Counted from the stretch's first letter, positions 1 to 9,042 are shown. The stretch is 59,080 nt of DNA from Flavobacteriales bacterium (GCA_022361195.1 JAKSBJ010000228.1:1-59080), one strand, 5' to 3'. Translations and numbers: made by a program. The notes: generated by a model not told the origin, from the sequence alone.

Positions 1-1
1 A

Positions 2-1399
2 TCATAGTGAATTGATAAATTCTAGTAAATCCTGACGTTCTTTTTTACTCAGAGCCTTAAACTTGTTTTTTGAACTTTCGGCTTCTCCGCCGTGCCACAA
101 AATAGCTTCTTCTATATTTCTGGCTCTACCGTCGTGCAATAAGTAGGTGTGCCCGTTAACCGTTTGGATAAGACCAATTCCCCACAAAGGTTGCGTTCGC
201 CATTCCTGGCCATCTGCTTCATAATCGGGTCTGCCATCCGCCAACTCAGGTCCCATATCATGCAATAACAAATCAGAATAAGGAAAAATAACCTGATTGT
301 TCAAATACCCCAATTCATGAGTCATTCCGGTTCGATACCGAGCTGTATGACATTTAATACAATCCAAATCAGTAAATAATTCCTTTCCATTTTTTACGGA
401 CTCCTTATCAATGTCTCGACGGGCCGGAACTGCTAAAGAACTTGAGTAAATGACCATTTTATGCAAGTCATCATCATCAATCTCAACCTCACCACCATCC
501 GGTAAATCATGCAGATCAGGTTGATTATCGGTATGATTTTCTGAATTAAACAAAAAAGTTCTAATTCCTAAATCACCTTTTAAAGCACCCGCCACTTGTT
601 GCTTAAGCGATGGCTGATTGGCTTTCCATCCAAATCTTCCCAAACGGTTATATCCTTTCTCCTCATCCCAAACAATATTTGGTTTCCCTGAGATGCCATC
701 TCCGTCTGCATCCAGCAAGTCCATTTGAGCAATAATATCTGCGTCTGAAATAGCTTCTAATAACCCCAATCCAATCATTTGTTGTCCAATTCGTGGAGAC
801 ATTAGCACATCAGAAGCCATTTCACCATAATTGAGATTTGCAACAGAATAAACAGGTTTACGAAGCTGATAAGGTTCTCCATCATCATAGGTTCCGTTGA
901 TGTATTCAAAAGTAACTATGATATCTCCCTCATCCAGAATTTCATTGATGGCCAAATCGTTAAATTGCCCTCCATAAGTAGGTTCAGCCAAAGGACCGCC
1001 ATGCTCATCTTCACCAGGAATACTTAAGCGAATCAAGAATCCATTAGCATTATCACCCGACTCTAGAAAAGGTTCACCACGACCGTCTTTGAAGTGACAG
1101 GCCGAACAAGAACGAGCATTTAACAAAGGACCTAATCCGTCACGAGCTCCGGTAGATGCTGGGGCTGAAACCCAATTTTGATTAAAGAAACTGTTTCCTA
1201 CAAAAAACTTCAATTCCACATCTGCTCCCATACCGGGCATTTGATGCAAAAAAGCCGTCTTTGAATTATCAAAGACGGTTCCATTTAATCCACCGCTTAA
1301 CTCCTCCTCTTCATAGTCCTCGAGATCCTTCCGACATGATACAACTAAGCCGAGTCCCACGAAGAGAAGTGCTAAACGATATATATGCTTTCTCCGCAT
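2..1399 (-). CDS. Di-haem oxidoreductase (putative peroxidase) lipoprotein
   Basis: Periplasmic or surface c-type di-haem protein of the DHOR family (formerly DUF1111), distantly related to MauG and bacterial di-haem peroxidases; the substrate is not known. The 465-residue protein starts with a lipoprotein signal (Cys about residue 22, VVSC followed by RKD). It has two CxxCH haem c sites, CSACH at 98-102 and CIKCH at 347-351. The stop codon lies 2 bases from the window edge, so the gene is complete. It sits 21 bases downstream of the imelysin gene on the same strand, so the two are probably cotranscribed. This imelysin/DHOR pairing is common in Bacteroidota and is usually linked to iron or redox functions. 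The next operon gene would lie outside the window. Family call is secure; physiological role is inferred. Confidence 0.9.
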   Translation of the reverse strand: MRRKHIYRLALLFVGLGLVVSCRKDLEDYEEEELSGGLNGTVFDNSKTAFLHQMPGMGADVELKFFVGNSFFNQNWVSAPASTGARDGLGPLLNARSCSACHFKDGRGEPFLESGDNANGFLIRLSIPGEDEHGGPLAEPTYGGQFNDLAINEILDEGDIIVTFEYINGTYDDGEPYQLRKPVYSVANLNYGEMASDVLMSPRIGQQMIGLGLLEAISDADIIAQMDLLDADGDGISGKPNIVWDEEKGYNRLGRFGWKANQPSLKQQVAGALKGDLGIRTFLFNSENHTDNQPDLHDLPDGGEVEIDDDDLHKMVIYSSSLAVPARRDIDKESVKNGKELFTDLDCIKCHTARYRTGMTHELGYLNNQVIFPYSDLLLHDMGPELADGRPDYEADGQEWRTQPLWGIGLIQTVNGHTYLLHDGRARNIEEAILWHGGEAESSKNKFKALSKKERQDLLEFINSL

Positions 1400-1420
1400 A
1401 AATTATATTTGATATTTTGA

Positions 1421-2599
1421 CTACTCAGGCAATGAAGTATCGATAGTCAAATCAATCTCCGATCCTGCTTCTGCAATTTTATCTCCTAAATCTCTCAATT
1501 TGTTTACTGCGGTCATGATTGGTCCACTACCTCCTACTGACTCGGCTGTTAACGCATTGTCAAATGGAACAGGGATAGCTTTTACGGCAGCATCACATTC
1601 GTCAAACAAAGTGCTTAATTCTTCATTCAATTTCTTGTCTGCTTTTTCCATGATATCAGAGAAAGAAGTTCCTGACACGACAGAACCATCAGTTCTTGTA
1701 TAGCTTCCTTTGTAAAGGTTTTGAATTCCTTCAAAGTTTAAGATAATGTCACGGTGTGTATTATCTGCAAAACAAGAGTGCTCATCTTCCTGATCCTGGT
1801 TATCTAAAGCAGTAAAAATTCGCTCACCAGCTAACTCAGATTTCCCTAATACTCCCATTCCCGTAAGAATGTTTGTTACCGACTCATCATCATCCTGATT
1901 AAGGAAAGTATTTCTGTATGATCCACCTTCTTTCCACTCTTCAACCAAAGTTAAAAGGTCAGCAACCAAGATATCAGCACAAACTTTTAAGTATTGTCCT
2001 CTTCTATCTTGATTTTCTGCTGTTCCAGTTCCGTCAGTTACATAGTCAGTGTATGGTCTGTCACCAGGTGTCCCTAAAGCAGTATTAGCATCATCTTGTC
2101 CCCACAATAAGAACTCGATAGCATGGTATCCAATACTAATGTTTGTTTCACCACCTGCTTCGTTCATTGAAATCAAGGTAGCTGCATCGATTGTAACGGA
2201 TGCATTGTTTACAATTCCTGAAGATGCTGCACCTTCTACGTAATCAATATATCCTTCATCCAAAGGCCATGCATTTAAAGCACCTTCTGGTCCATCAGCA
2301 TCATCAATTGGTCCTCCAGCAAAACGGAAAGTTTCAGATTGTCCATAAGATTCTCTCGCTGCCAACCATGCATTTTTAGCTGCAGTTAAGTTCGCAGCTG
2401 AAGGGGCGTCTACGAAAGTATTTAACGCCGTTCTCATTGCAATAGCGTCATTGTATGCATCTTCATAGTTAGCATGAGCAATGTCTGCGTAAGTTGTTTT
2501 AAACTCTGACTTTAAGTTATTTACCTTTTTCTTTTTACAAGAAGTTGTTGCAACCATTGCGATAATTGCAAACACGAATACCAGATTTAATGATTTCAT
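1421..2599 (-). CDS. Imelysin-family lipoprotein (peptidase M75 fold)
   Basis: Imelysin-like protein of the IrpA/ICMP family, periplasmic or cell-surface, thought to take part in iron or haem handling rather than proteolysis. The 392-residue product begins with a lipoprotein signal ending TTSC followed by a run of lysines. The family GxHxxE motif appears as GYHAIEFLLWGQD near the middle, and the repeat-like second helical half follows. It is the promoter-proximal gene of the pair with the di-haem oxidoreductase. Its upstream region has a TAATTTAG element at 2631-2638 (minus strand), one mismatch from the Bacteroidota -7 box TAnnTTTG. Iron regulation is expected from the family, but I see no operator I can name. 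Confidence 0.9.
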   Translation of the reverse strand: MKSLNLVFVFAIIAMVATTSCKKKKVNNLKSEFKTTYADIAHANYEDAYNDAIAMRTALNTFVDAPSAANLTAAKNAWLAARESYGQSETFRFAGGPIDDADGPEGALNAWPLDEGYIDYVEGAASSGIVNNASVTIDAATLISMNEAGGETNISIGYHAIEFLLWGQDDANTALGTPGDRPYTDYVTDGTGTAENQDRRGQYLKVCADILVADLLTLVEEWKEGGSYRNTFLNQDDDESVTNILTGMGVLGKSELAGERIFTALDNQDQEDEHSCFADNTHRDIILNFEGIQNLYKGSYTRTDGSVVSGTSFSDIMEKADKKLNEELSTLFDECDAAVKAIPVPFDNALTAESVGGSGPIMTAVNKLRDLGDKIAEAGSEIDLTIDTSLPE

Positions 2600-2696
2600 T
2601 TTGTTGAATGTATGATTTAGATTTCGGCGGCTAAATTATGATGGAAGTTCCGACTGTGAAATACCTCAAAAATGGTATTTTGAGATTTTCAGGCAC

Positions 2697-2733
2697 AAAA
2701 AAAAGTCCTCCGATTGGTAGCAGAAGGACTTTT
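2697..2733 (-). terminator. Rho-independent terminator of the OmpA-family gene
   Basis: Perfect 9-bp inverted repeat (2701-2709 with 2725-2733, AAAAGTCCT/AGGACTTTT) followed on the minus strand by eight Ts (2697-2704). It lies 36 bases after the stop of the OmpA-family gene and upstream of the imelysin gene, separating the two units. Confidence 0.88.
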
Positions 2734-2768
2734 CACCCAGATGGGTTTTTTGGTTGTTGTAGTATGTT

Positions 2769-3734
2769 TTATTCGCCTGAAATCAGCTCAAATAGTTCGC
2801 TTAAATCTGGAGTGATAATAATTTCTATTCTTCGGTTTTTAGCCTTATCCTCTGGATCAACAGGATGAAACTCTGATCGTCCTGAAGCACTAACCATGGT
2901 TGGATTCATTTCACTATTCGCCAACATGATTTTTACCACCGAGGTTGCCCTTAATACAGATAGTTCCCAATTATCACGCGGGTGGCTACTGCTTTTCATT
3001 GGATCAGAATCAGTATGACCTTCAACCAAAATATCAATACCCTCTTGTGTTTCTAAAATCTTCGCCAAATCAATAATGGCCTTTTTCCCTTCACTATTTA
3101 CATTCGTTTTTCCAGAAGCAAATAACAACTTCGCTTCCATACTTACATAAATCTTTCCATCCTTCTCCTCAACTGAAATTCCCTGATCGGAAAATCCTAA
3201 AAGGGCCTTTGCAATTTTATCTTTTAAGAGCTTAACCGACTCGTTTTGGCTGGCAATGATTGACTCCAATTCATTTATTCGTTTCTCTTTTTCTTCCAAA
3301 GCTCTTGCTCGAGCATTCAACTCTTTCTCCAATTCATTTAAACGATCTTCTTTTTTCTGCAGTTTGACCCGCGTCATTTCCAAATCGTTGATTAATTGAG
3401 AATTTTGGAAAGTTCCTGAAGCCAAGAGTTCTGAATATTTCTTTTCGAGAGATTCATTGGCCTCCATCACATTATCGTACTCAGCCTCCAACATTTTAAT
3501 TTGGTCATGTAATCGTACTGAGTCTTTGATTAGCTGATCAGAAGATGTTTTAAGTAAATCTAATTCTACCTGCAATTCCTTCATCTTATTACCATAGTCA
3601 ATTGCCTGCGACTTATAGTTTGCCTCATCTTCCTGACATTTTTTATAGTTCTCCTCCAGCTCTTTGTACTTTTTAACCGGTACACAGCTCACAAAAAACA
3701 GGCTTAGCAGTAATAAAAAAGAATAATGCTTCAT
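2769..3734 (-). CDS. OmpA-family lipoprotein with coiled-coil stalk
   Basis: Probable peptidoglycan-binding envelope protein. The 321-residue product has a lipoprotein signal (FFVSC, Cys about 17). A long charged heptad-rich coiled coil (about 20-175) follows, then a C-terminal OmpA/MotB-type domain (about 200-315). That domain has the typical FASGKTNVNSEG start, the EGHTDSDP segment and the NRRIEI ending. The arrangement of lipid anchor, coiled coil and OmpA domain suggests tethering of the outer membrane to peptidoglycan. It is monocistronic: 113 bases separate it from the upstream gene and a strong terminator follows. Confidence 0.88.
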   Translation of the reverse strand: MKHYSFLLLLSLFFVSCVPVKKYKELEENYKKCQEDEANYKSQAIDYGNKMKELQVELDLLKTSSDQLIKDSVRLHDQIKMLEAEYDNVMEANESLEKKYSELLASGTFQNSQLINDLEMTRVKLQKKEDRLNELEKELNARARALEEKEKRINELESIIASQNESVKLLKDKIAKALLGFSDQGISVEEKDGKIYVSMEAKLLFASGKTNVNSEGKKAIIDLAKILETQEGIDILVEGHTDSDPMKSSSHPRDNWELSVLRATSVVKIMLANSEMNPTMVSASGRSEFHPVDPEDKAKNRRIEIIITPDLSELFELISGE

Positions 3735-3847
3735 GTTATTGAATATCCAACTAACAAAGTTGGTAAGAATTTGCCGCTGTTTATTGGAATATTTCAGGAG
3801 TTATGAACAGCCTATTTTTGATTTTCCCTGTTTTGAGAGAAATTAAA

Positions 3848-5191
3848 TCAATTGGCTTTGACGAATTTTCCGCTTTCTAAAATTTGTTGGTCGCCGTCAA
3901 AGATTCCATAGACATAGGTTCCGGGAGCAATGTTTAAAGGAATTTTAACCCAGTTTAAGTAGTTTTCCTGATTATAAATAACTCTACCATTTACACTAGT
4001 AATCGTAAAGTATAAATCATCTTCATCAAAATGATCCCGGCTAATGAGGTAACCATTTTCATCCAAAAAAGGAGTGGATGTTACGTAAGTTCCTTTTAAA
4101 TCTTCTTCCAATAAACGAATGGGAAATTCAAACAAAAACAAGCCATTTTGGCGGTCAGAGATTAAAATTTGATCGGATTCGGGGAAAACATAGACCCCCC
4201 AGGCACCATTGAGTTTATAATTAGAGTCAACCAGATAAGTATCATACGAGCCTATTTCACGGACGGGTTTATTATCCACATCGGAAACATCAAAAATTCG
4301 TAGTCCCTCTTTGTAATAAGCAACAATGGCAATATTCTCCAACAAAAAGACATTGTGTGGAACCATCTCCTCATAATCTTGCGTTCCGAAAGTAGCATCA
4401 ATTTGAATTTTGCTTAAATCGGACACTTTACAAATGTGCCCTCGGGTTCCTTCGGTTTCATCCATAAATACATAATGTGATCGGGATTCATTCATCCACC
4501 CACTATGGTTATAACCCTGATTGGGATAAAAGTCCAACACTCCCAACTGAATGGGTGGTTTTGTTGCAAAATCAAAAATCTGTAACCCAGCAAATCCACA
4601 ATTTAAAAAGGCCGTATCACCGCTTACGTAGCAATCGTGTACATCGGTAAACATATTAAACTCATAATCCAACAAGGGTAAAGTTGGTTCACTGATATCA
4701 AAGATCTTTAAACCCGTTCCGTTTGGAGCACAGGCATATAATTTAGCTTTTATCGTATCAATAAAAATGTTGTGCGAAATGACAAAAGGTGAATCACTAT
4801 CGTATACCAGAGAAACTGAATCCGGCAAATAAGAAACATCTATAATTTGCAAACTACTTTCTCCTTCATCACAAACAGCATAGACGTAATTTTGGTAGGT
4901 TTTATAATCTCTATGCTGAACAATATAACCCGAAAATCGGCCCTCAACAAAGTCAATAAACTCCAGGGAATTTTCAGTAACCTTAAAAAAGTGGGAACCC
5001 GTTGTTGAACCCATCACAGCATAATTACTCCCCTCATATTCAAAACCCCAAACATCATTGAAACGAGCCTCCTCCGGACCAGGAATTACGGTAGTGTCTG
5101 TCCAATTATCGAGCAAAACAACATTCTTTTTATCCTGCCCATGGAGAGGAAGTATGATTAAAAATAATATGCCAGATAGTATCGATCTCAA
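3848..5191 (-). CDS. Choice-of-anchor B family secreted protein with T9SS-like C-terminus
   Basis: Secreted beta-propeller-like protein of unknown substrate. The 447 residues begin with a signal peptide (MRSILSGILFLIILPLHGQ). The body contains LVIVD-type repeats (ALQIFDF, GLKIFDIS, GLRIFDVSD, GLFLFEF) typical of the choice-of-anchor B family. The last ~75 residues end with GTYVYGIFDGDQQILESGKF, resembling a type A T9SS sorting domain (GxYxxxxxxGxxxxxxKxxK). Export through T9SS is therefore inferred, consistent with sprE elsewhere in the window. It is divergent from the glycosyltransferase gene. Confidence 0.8.
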   Translation of the reverse strand: MRSILSGILFLIILPLHGQDKKNVVLLDNWTDTTVIPGPEEARFNDVWGFEYEGSNYAVMGSTTGSHFFKVTENSLEFIDFVEGRFSGYIVQHRDYKTYQNYVYAVCDEGESSLQIIDVSYLPDSVSLVYDSDSPFVISHNIFIDTIKAKLYACAPNGTGLKIFDISEPTLPLLDYEFNMFTDVHDCYVSGDTAFLNCGFAGLQIFDFATKPPIQLGVLDFYPNQGYNHSGWMNESRSHYVFMDETEGTRGHICKVSDLSKIQIDATFGTQDYEEMVPHNVFLLENIAIVAYYKEGLRIFDVSDVDNKPVREIGSYDTYLVDSNYKLNGAWGVYVFPESDQILISDRQNGLFLFEFPIRLLEEDLKGTYVTSTPFLDENGYLISRDHFDEDDLYFTITSVNGRVIYNQENYLNWVKIPLNIAPGTYVYGIFDGDQQILESGKFVKAN

Positions 5192-5315
5192 AATCTCTTC
5201 AAAATTACTTCTTTTTTTAAGGCTGAGTAAAGCTATTGATTAAACTAAGCCAATGGACTCTTTAAAAGTTTAAAATACGTTAAAATTTATCCTGCTTTCT
5301 TTCAAAATTAGGGCG

Positions 5316-5342
5316 TTGGATGACAGAAAAAAATTAACTTAG
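5316..5342 (+). promoter_or_regulatory. Candidate promoter of the glycosyltransferase gene
   Basis: TTG at 5316-5318 and TAACTTAG at 5335-5342, 16 bases apart, resemble the Bacteroidota -33 TTG / -7 TAnnTTTG pair with one mismatch. It lies 15 bases before the ATG. Confidence 0.35.
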
Positions 5343-5357
5343 CGGGTTTCATATACA

Positions 5358-6065
5358 ATGAGCTGTTTAGTCATCATACCAACCTATAATGAGAAGGAAA
5401 ACATCGAAAAGATGATTCGTAAGGTCTTTTCATTGTCCAAAGGCTTTCATTTACTGATCGTTGACGATGGATCTCCTGATGGTACAGGGCAAATTGTTAA
5501 AGATTTGCAATCAGAATTTGGTGATCGACTTTTTATTGAAGAACGTGAGGGGAAATTAGGATTGGGAACAGCTTATTTGCATGGATTCAGATGGGGTTTG
5601 AGTAGAAACTATGAGTACCTCTTTGAAATGGATGCAGATTTCTCACACAACCCGGATGATTTAGAGCGTTTGTTAAAAGCTTGTCATGATGGGGCCGATT
5701 TAGCCATTGGTTCGCGTTATGTCAAAGGAGGACAGGTGGCCAACTGGGATAAAAAACGTCTACTGCTATCTTTTTTCGCTTCCTGGTACGTTCGTATGAT
5801 TTTGTGGATTGGAATTCGAGATACCACTGCCGGATTTAAATGCTACAATCGTCGGGTACTCGAAAAAATCAATTTTGATGCTGTTACCTTTAAGGGATAT
5901 GCCTTCCAAATTTGCATGAAATATGCTACAGTAAAACACGGATTTAAGGTAACTGAAGTTCCTATCACCTTTGTTGACCGTGAATTTGGAACATCAAAAA
6001 TGAGCGGAAGTATTTTTAAAGAAGCATTTTGGGGTGTTTGGAAAATGAGAACGCTAAAGCTCTAA
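5358..6065 (+). CDS. Polyprenol monophosphomannose synthase (DPM1-like GT2)
   Basis: Family 2 glycosyltransferase that moves a sugar, typically mannose from GDP-mannose, to a polyprenyl phosphate at the cytoplasmic face of the membrane. The 235-residue protein shows the N-terminal PTYNEKENI motif, VDDGSPDGTG for nucleotide binding, the EMDADFSHNPDDL metal site (DxD-type) and TTAGFKCYNR. It has no C-terminal membrane domain, like the short DPM1 class. Its coding end overlaps the convergent secreted-protein gene by 4 bases. In Flavobacteriales this gene is often near dihydroorotase and DUF4296, as here. The lipid-linked product probably feeds envelope glycosylation. Confidence 0.9.
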   Translation: MSCLVIIPTYNEKENIEKMIRKVFSLSKGFHLLIVDDGSPDGTGQIVKDLQSEFGDRLFIEEREGKLGLGTAYLHGFRWGLSRNYEYLFEMDADFSHNPDDLERLLKACHDGADLAIGSRYVKGGQVANWDKKRLLLSFFASWYVRMILWIGIRDTTAGFKCYNRRVLEKINFDAVTFKGYAFQICMKYATVKHGFKVTEVPITFVDREFGTSKMSGSIFKEAFWGVWKMRTLKL

Positions 6066-6892
6066 GCATCTTCCTTTATTTTCGACAAAGAAGTATCCTC
6101 TCTAAAATTAGCTTTATCACTTACTTTGGTAAAATCGTGGCCCAGATAGGCTCTTGCTCCAAAATAACACGAATTATGGTTGTTTGATTCAACGGTTAAC
6201 ATTCCATCTGAATTGAATTTAAACCAAATGACACAGTCATCATTCTCTTCCCGATAATTCCACACATAATTGCCATCTTTTTTATAAGCTTCTCCCTCTG
6301 CATAAGCAATGTGGTAAGTAGGTCCACAAACTACTTCTACCTGAAAACGAAGGGTTAAATTGTCAATTTCCTCAATAATGGCATAACCTCCTCCAAAACC
6401 TATTTCGACTTCAGGATTTTCATCATTATAAAACCAATCATTTACCCAATAGTGCTCTACGCCATATGAACCACTAATGGTCTTATTCGTTTTAAGCGAA
6501 TAGTCTTTTAATGTCTTTGTCTTCAAATCATCCCAACTGCCTTTTACAAAATCCAAACTTACGTCATGAGAAGTTCTATCCACTCCAACCCATTTCCCTG
6601 AAAAGGTTTCCTCTTCCCACCCCACATAAAAATAACCCGTTACCTCATCCTTATAGTACTCCTCAATGTAAAGGCAAGGACCTGAAATTTCACCTTCAAT
6701 GTCTAAATGAGCTGTTTTTCCAGAATAAGAATAAACACCCTTAAAAGTTCCCTTTTCCCAATTGAGTTCACTAATGGCCATTTCAATGGAGTATTTCCCA
6801 ATTTTACCTTGGAGGTCAACGTCCACCGTTTTTGCTTTACCACTAAGTGTAAAAATCGTCAGGAATAAAAAGGAAAGAATGAGCTTTTTCAT
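6062..6892 (-). CDS. Secreted protein of unknown function
   Basis: I do not recognise a family. The 276-residue product starts with a clear signal peptide (MKKLILSFLFLTIFTLSGKA). It continues with short beta-rich segments such as KGVYSYSGKTAHLDIEGEISG and GYFYVGWEEETFSGKW, which look like Bacteroidota secreted small-domain repeats. A second module with CGPTYHIAYAEGEAY and cysteines near the end may be disulphide bonded. No lipobox and no convincing T9SS C-terminus is visible. It is convergent with, and overlaps by 4 bases, the upstream glycosyltransferase gene. Confidence 0.7.
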   Translation of the reverse strand: MKKLILSFLFLTIFTLSGKAKTVDVDLQGKIGKYSIEMAISELNWEKGTFKGVYSYSGKTAHLDIEGEISGPCLYIEEYYKDEVTGYFYVGWEEETFSGKWVGVDRTSHDVSLDFVKGSWDDLKTKTLKDYSLKTNKTISGSYGVEHYWVNDWFYNDENPEVEIGFGGGYAIIEEIDNLTLRFQVEVVCGPTYHIAYAEGEAYKKDGNYVWNYREENDDCVIWFKFNSDGMLTVESNNHNSCYFGARAYLGHDFTKVSDKANFREDTSLSKIKEDA

Positions 6893-7036
6893 AAGCTAAA
6901 GATAAGCCACATTTTTGTCAAATTTGACGCTAAGAAGCAGCTTTTATTCTTTGTTTAAACTTAACTTTTATTTGAAGCATCTTGTCTATTCCGTTTCTGA
7001 ACGCTGTCAGTTTATAAATTGATCCTGGTAATCTAT

Positions 7037-7062
7037 TTGAGGATGATTTCTTCTTACCTTTG
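7037..7062 (+). promoter_or_regulatory. Promoter of the dihydroorotase operon
   Basis: TACCTTTG at 7055-7062 matches the Bacteroidota -7 element TAnnTTTG exactly; a TTTG lies upstream at 7036-7039, somewhat close. The predicted start site falls about 10 bases before ATG 7079, so the in-frame extension upstream of 7079 is not translated. Confidence 0.6.
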
Positions 7063-7078
7063 CAAAAATTCTTTTCCT

Positions 7079-8419
7079 ATGTCAAAAATTCTCCTTAAAA
7101 ACGGTTTAATCATTAGCGATAACAAACAATTTCAAGCTGATGTTTTAATTAACGGTAAAAAAATTGAACGAATTGATTCGGACATTTCTGACCCTCAGGC
7201 AGAAGTAATTGACATTGAAGGAAAGTGGTTAATTCCAGGGATGATTGATGATCAAGTTCATTTTAGAGAGCCAGGATTAACGCATAAGGCAAATATTTAT
7301 ACTGAATCGCGAGCAGCTGTTGCGGGCGGAATTACCTCTTTTATGGAAATGCCCAATACAAAACCTAACGCAGTAACTCAAGAATTACTACAAGACAAAT
7401 ATGATATTGCTTCGGAGAGTTCTATCGCCAACTACTCCTTTTTCATGGGAGCTACTAATGATAACATTGAAGAAGTTTTAAGAACAGATTCGGAAAATGT
7501 TTGTGGAGTGAAAGTATTTATGGGATCCTCAACAGGAAATATGTTAGTTGATAATGAACAAACTTTAACCAATATTTTCTCTAAGTGCCCCATGCTTATT
7601 GCCACACATTGTGAAGATGAAGCGACTATACGCAAGAATTTGGAGATTTATAAAGAGAAATATGGCGAGGAAATGCCAATTAAATACCATCCCGAAGTTA
7701 GAAATGCTGAAGCATGTTATTTATCATCTTCTATGGCGGTTAGGTTGGCAAAGAAATACAATAGCCGTTTGCACATTCTCCATTTAAGTACTGCAAAGGA
7801 AATGGAGCTATTCCAAAACGACATTCCTTTAGAACAAAAACGCATTACTGCTGAGGCTTGTGTGCATCACCTTTGGTTTTCGGATGAGGATTATGATACA
7901 AAAGGAACTTACATTAAATGGAATCCAGCTGTAAAATCTGCCAATGACAGAAATGCCGTTTGGGAAGCTTTAAATGATGGACGTATCGACGTTTTAGCAA
8001 CCGACCATGCTCCACATACCATTGAGGAGAAAGAAAACAATTACTTTAATGCTCCTTCAGGAGGGCCATTAGTACAACATGCTGTTTTGGCTATTTTAGA
8101 AAAGGCAAAAGAAGGTAGAATTAGTCTTGAAAAAGCCGTTTATAAAATGAGTGCTGCTGTAGCCACTTGCTTTAGACTAAAGAATAGAGGATCTGTCAAA
8201 GAAGGATACTTTGCCGATTTGGTGATTGTTGATCCAAATACAGCTACTACAGTAACTCCATCTAACATTTTATATAAATGTGGTTGGTCTCCTTTTGAGG
8301 GAGTGACTTTTAGTCATAGTATTGATACTACCTTTGTTAACGGATCAATTGTTTATCAGCAAGGAAAAGTTGTTGAAGGAACTAAAGGTGATCGTTTGTC
8401 GTTTGTAAAAATAGAATGA
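7079..8419 (+). CDS. pyrC: Dihydroorotase
   Basis: Amidohydrolase of pyrimidine biosynthesis that interconverts carbamoyl-aspartate and dihydroorotate in the cytoplasm. The 446-residue protein has the REPG signature (DDQVHFREPGLTHK), the segment GVKVFMGSSTG with the Lys expected to be carbamylated, ATHCEDE, LHILHLSTAKE and the ATDHAPH aspartate motif. The usual first metal-site HxH reads QVH here, a Gln for the first His. I start at ATG 7079 because the reading frame upstream covers the promoter. The stop overlaps the DUF4296 gene in an ATGA, so translation is likely coupled. I assign pyrC by function; the class is the larger (type I-like) enzyme, not the short E. coli PyrC. Confidence 0.92.
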   Translation: MSKILLKNGLIISDNKQFQADVLINGKKIERIDSDISDPQAEVIDIEGKWLIPGMIDDQVHFREPGLTHKANIYTESRAAVAGGITSFMEMPNTKPNAVTQELLQDKYDIASESSIANYSFFMGATNDNIEEVLRTDSENVCGVKVFMGSSTGNMLVDNEQTLTNIFSKCPMLIATHCEDEATIRKNLEIYKEKYGEEMPIKYHPEVRNAEACYLSSSMAVRLAKKYNSRLHILHLSTAKEMELFQNDIPLEQKRITAEACVHHLWFSDEDYDTKGTYIKWNPAVKSANDRNAVWEALNDGRIDVLATDHAPHTIEEKENNYFNAPSGGPLVQHAVLAILEKAKEGRISLEKAVYKMSAAVATCFRLKNRGSVKEGYFADLVIVDPNTATTVTPSNILYKCGWSPFEGVTFSHSIDTTFVNGSIVYQQGKVVEGTKGDRLSFVKIE

Positions 8420-8778
8420 TAAAAAGAGGTCTACTCATATTATTTTCGATTGCATTACTTTTTGCTTGTGAATCTGGCGAGGAAGAGGTGAATAAGCCTA
8501 AGCGCTTAATTGAAAAATCAACCTTTGTTTCTTTAATGGTTGATTTGCATGTTTTGGAGGCTCATTTTCATCGATTGTATTTACGTCCTCAAATGTATGT
8601 TGCCTCTCTCGATTCTTCTTCGAGACTACTTTTTGACAAATATGACGTTACAAAAGATGAGTTTAATGAGAATTTAAACTACTATTCTGCCATGCCCGAT
8701 ACAATTTACACAATTTACGAGAGCGCTCTAGACACTATAAACCAACGTGTTGCCAAAGGAAATGTGATCAATCAATAA
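8416..8778 (+). CDS. DUF4296 lipoprotein
   Basis: Small conserved Bacteroidota lipoprotein of unknown role. The 120 residues begin MIKRGLLILFSIALLFAC (lipobox Cys about 18), followed by the DUF4296 core with DLHVLEAHF and the YYSAMPDTIYTIYESALD segment. It starts inside the stop of dihydroorotase (ATGA overlap), the usual arrangement in Flavobacteriia. The conserved linkage to pyrimidine synthesis has no explanation I know of. Confidence 0.88.
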   Translation: MIKRGLLILFSIALLFACESGEEEVNKPKRLIEKSTFVSLMVDLHVLEAHFHRLYLRPQMYVASLDSSSRLLFDKYDVTKDEFNENLNYYSAMPDTIYTIYESALDTINQRVAKGNVINQ

Positions 8779-8840
8779 TTTTTTTCAAAAAAAACACTTT
8801 TGCGTGTAACTTTTTGGCACGAATTGTGTCATACTATATA

Positions 8841-8978
8841 GAAACCCAATTGGTGCGAGGACAATTTATACATCAATTTGGTTTTCTAACACTATTTTTC
8901 ATAAGTAAGCATAGGTAAAATAGTAGATTTTTTCATGGGATCCCGATTGTACGCCAATGCGATCGGGATCATTTTTTT
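8841..8978 (+). ncRNA. Candidate structured RNA or 3' UTR element (three hairpins)
   Basis: The 160 bases between the DUF4296 stop and the terminator fold into consecutive hairpins. Hairpin 1 pairs 8841-8852 with 8874-8886, with one bulge and one mismatch. Hairpin 2 is a perfect 8-bp stem (8891-8898 with 8917-8924, ACTATTTT/AAAATAGT). Hairpin 3 is the terminator. A weak promoter-like TAACTTTT lies upstream near 8811. It may be an independent small RNA or a processed 3' end of the pyrC operon. I cannot match it to a known RNA family. Confidence 0.35.
8939..8978 (+). terminator. Strong Rho-independent terminator of the pyrC operon / candidate RNA
   Basis: Perfect 9-bp stem GATCCCGAT/ATCGGGATC (8939-8947 with 8962-8970) followed by A and seven Ts. 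Confidence 0.9.
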
Positions 8979-8980
8979 AT

Positions 8981-9016
8981 AAAAAAAACAGAAGCCGAAT
9001 TCTCAACTTCTGTTTT
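8981..9016 (-). terminator. Rho-independent terminator of the LamG protein gene
   Basis: Stem AAAACAGAAG/CTTCTGTTTT (8985-8994 with 9007-9016) with a T-rich tail on the minus strand. It is back to back with the plus-strand terminator just to the left. Confidence 0.88.
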
Positions 9017-9042
9017 CAATCTTCTGAAAAAAATGAAAAAGG

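Noticed and set aside
7019..7078. Longer N-terminus for dihydroorotase
   Set aside because: The in-frame extension covers the promoter -7 box and does not match the family N-terminus.
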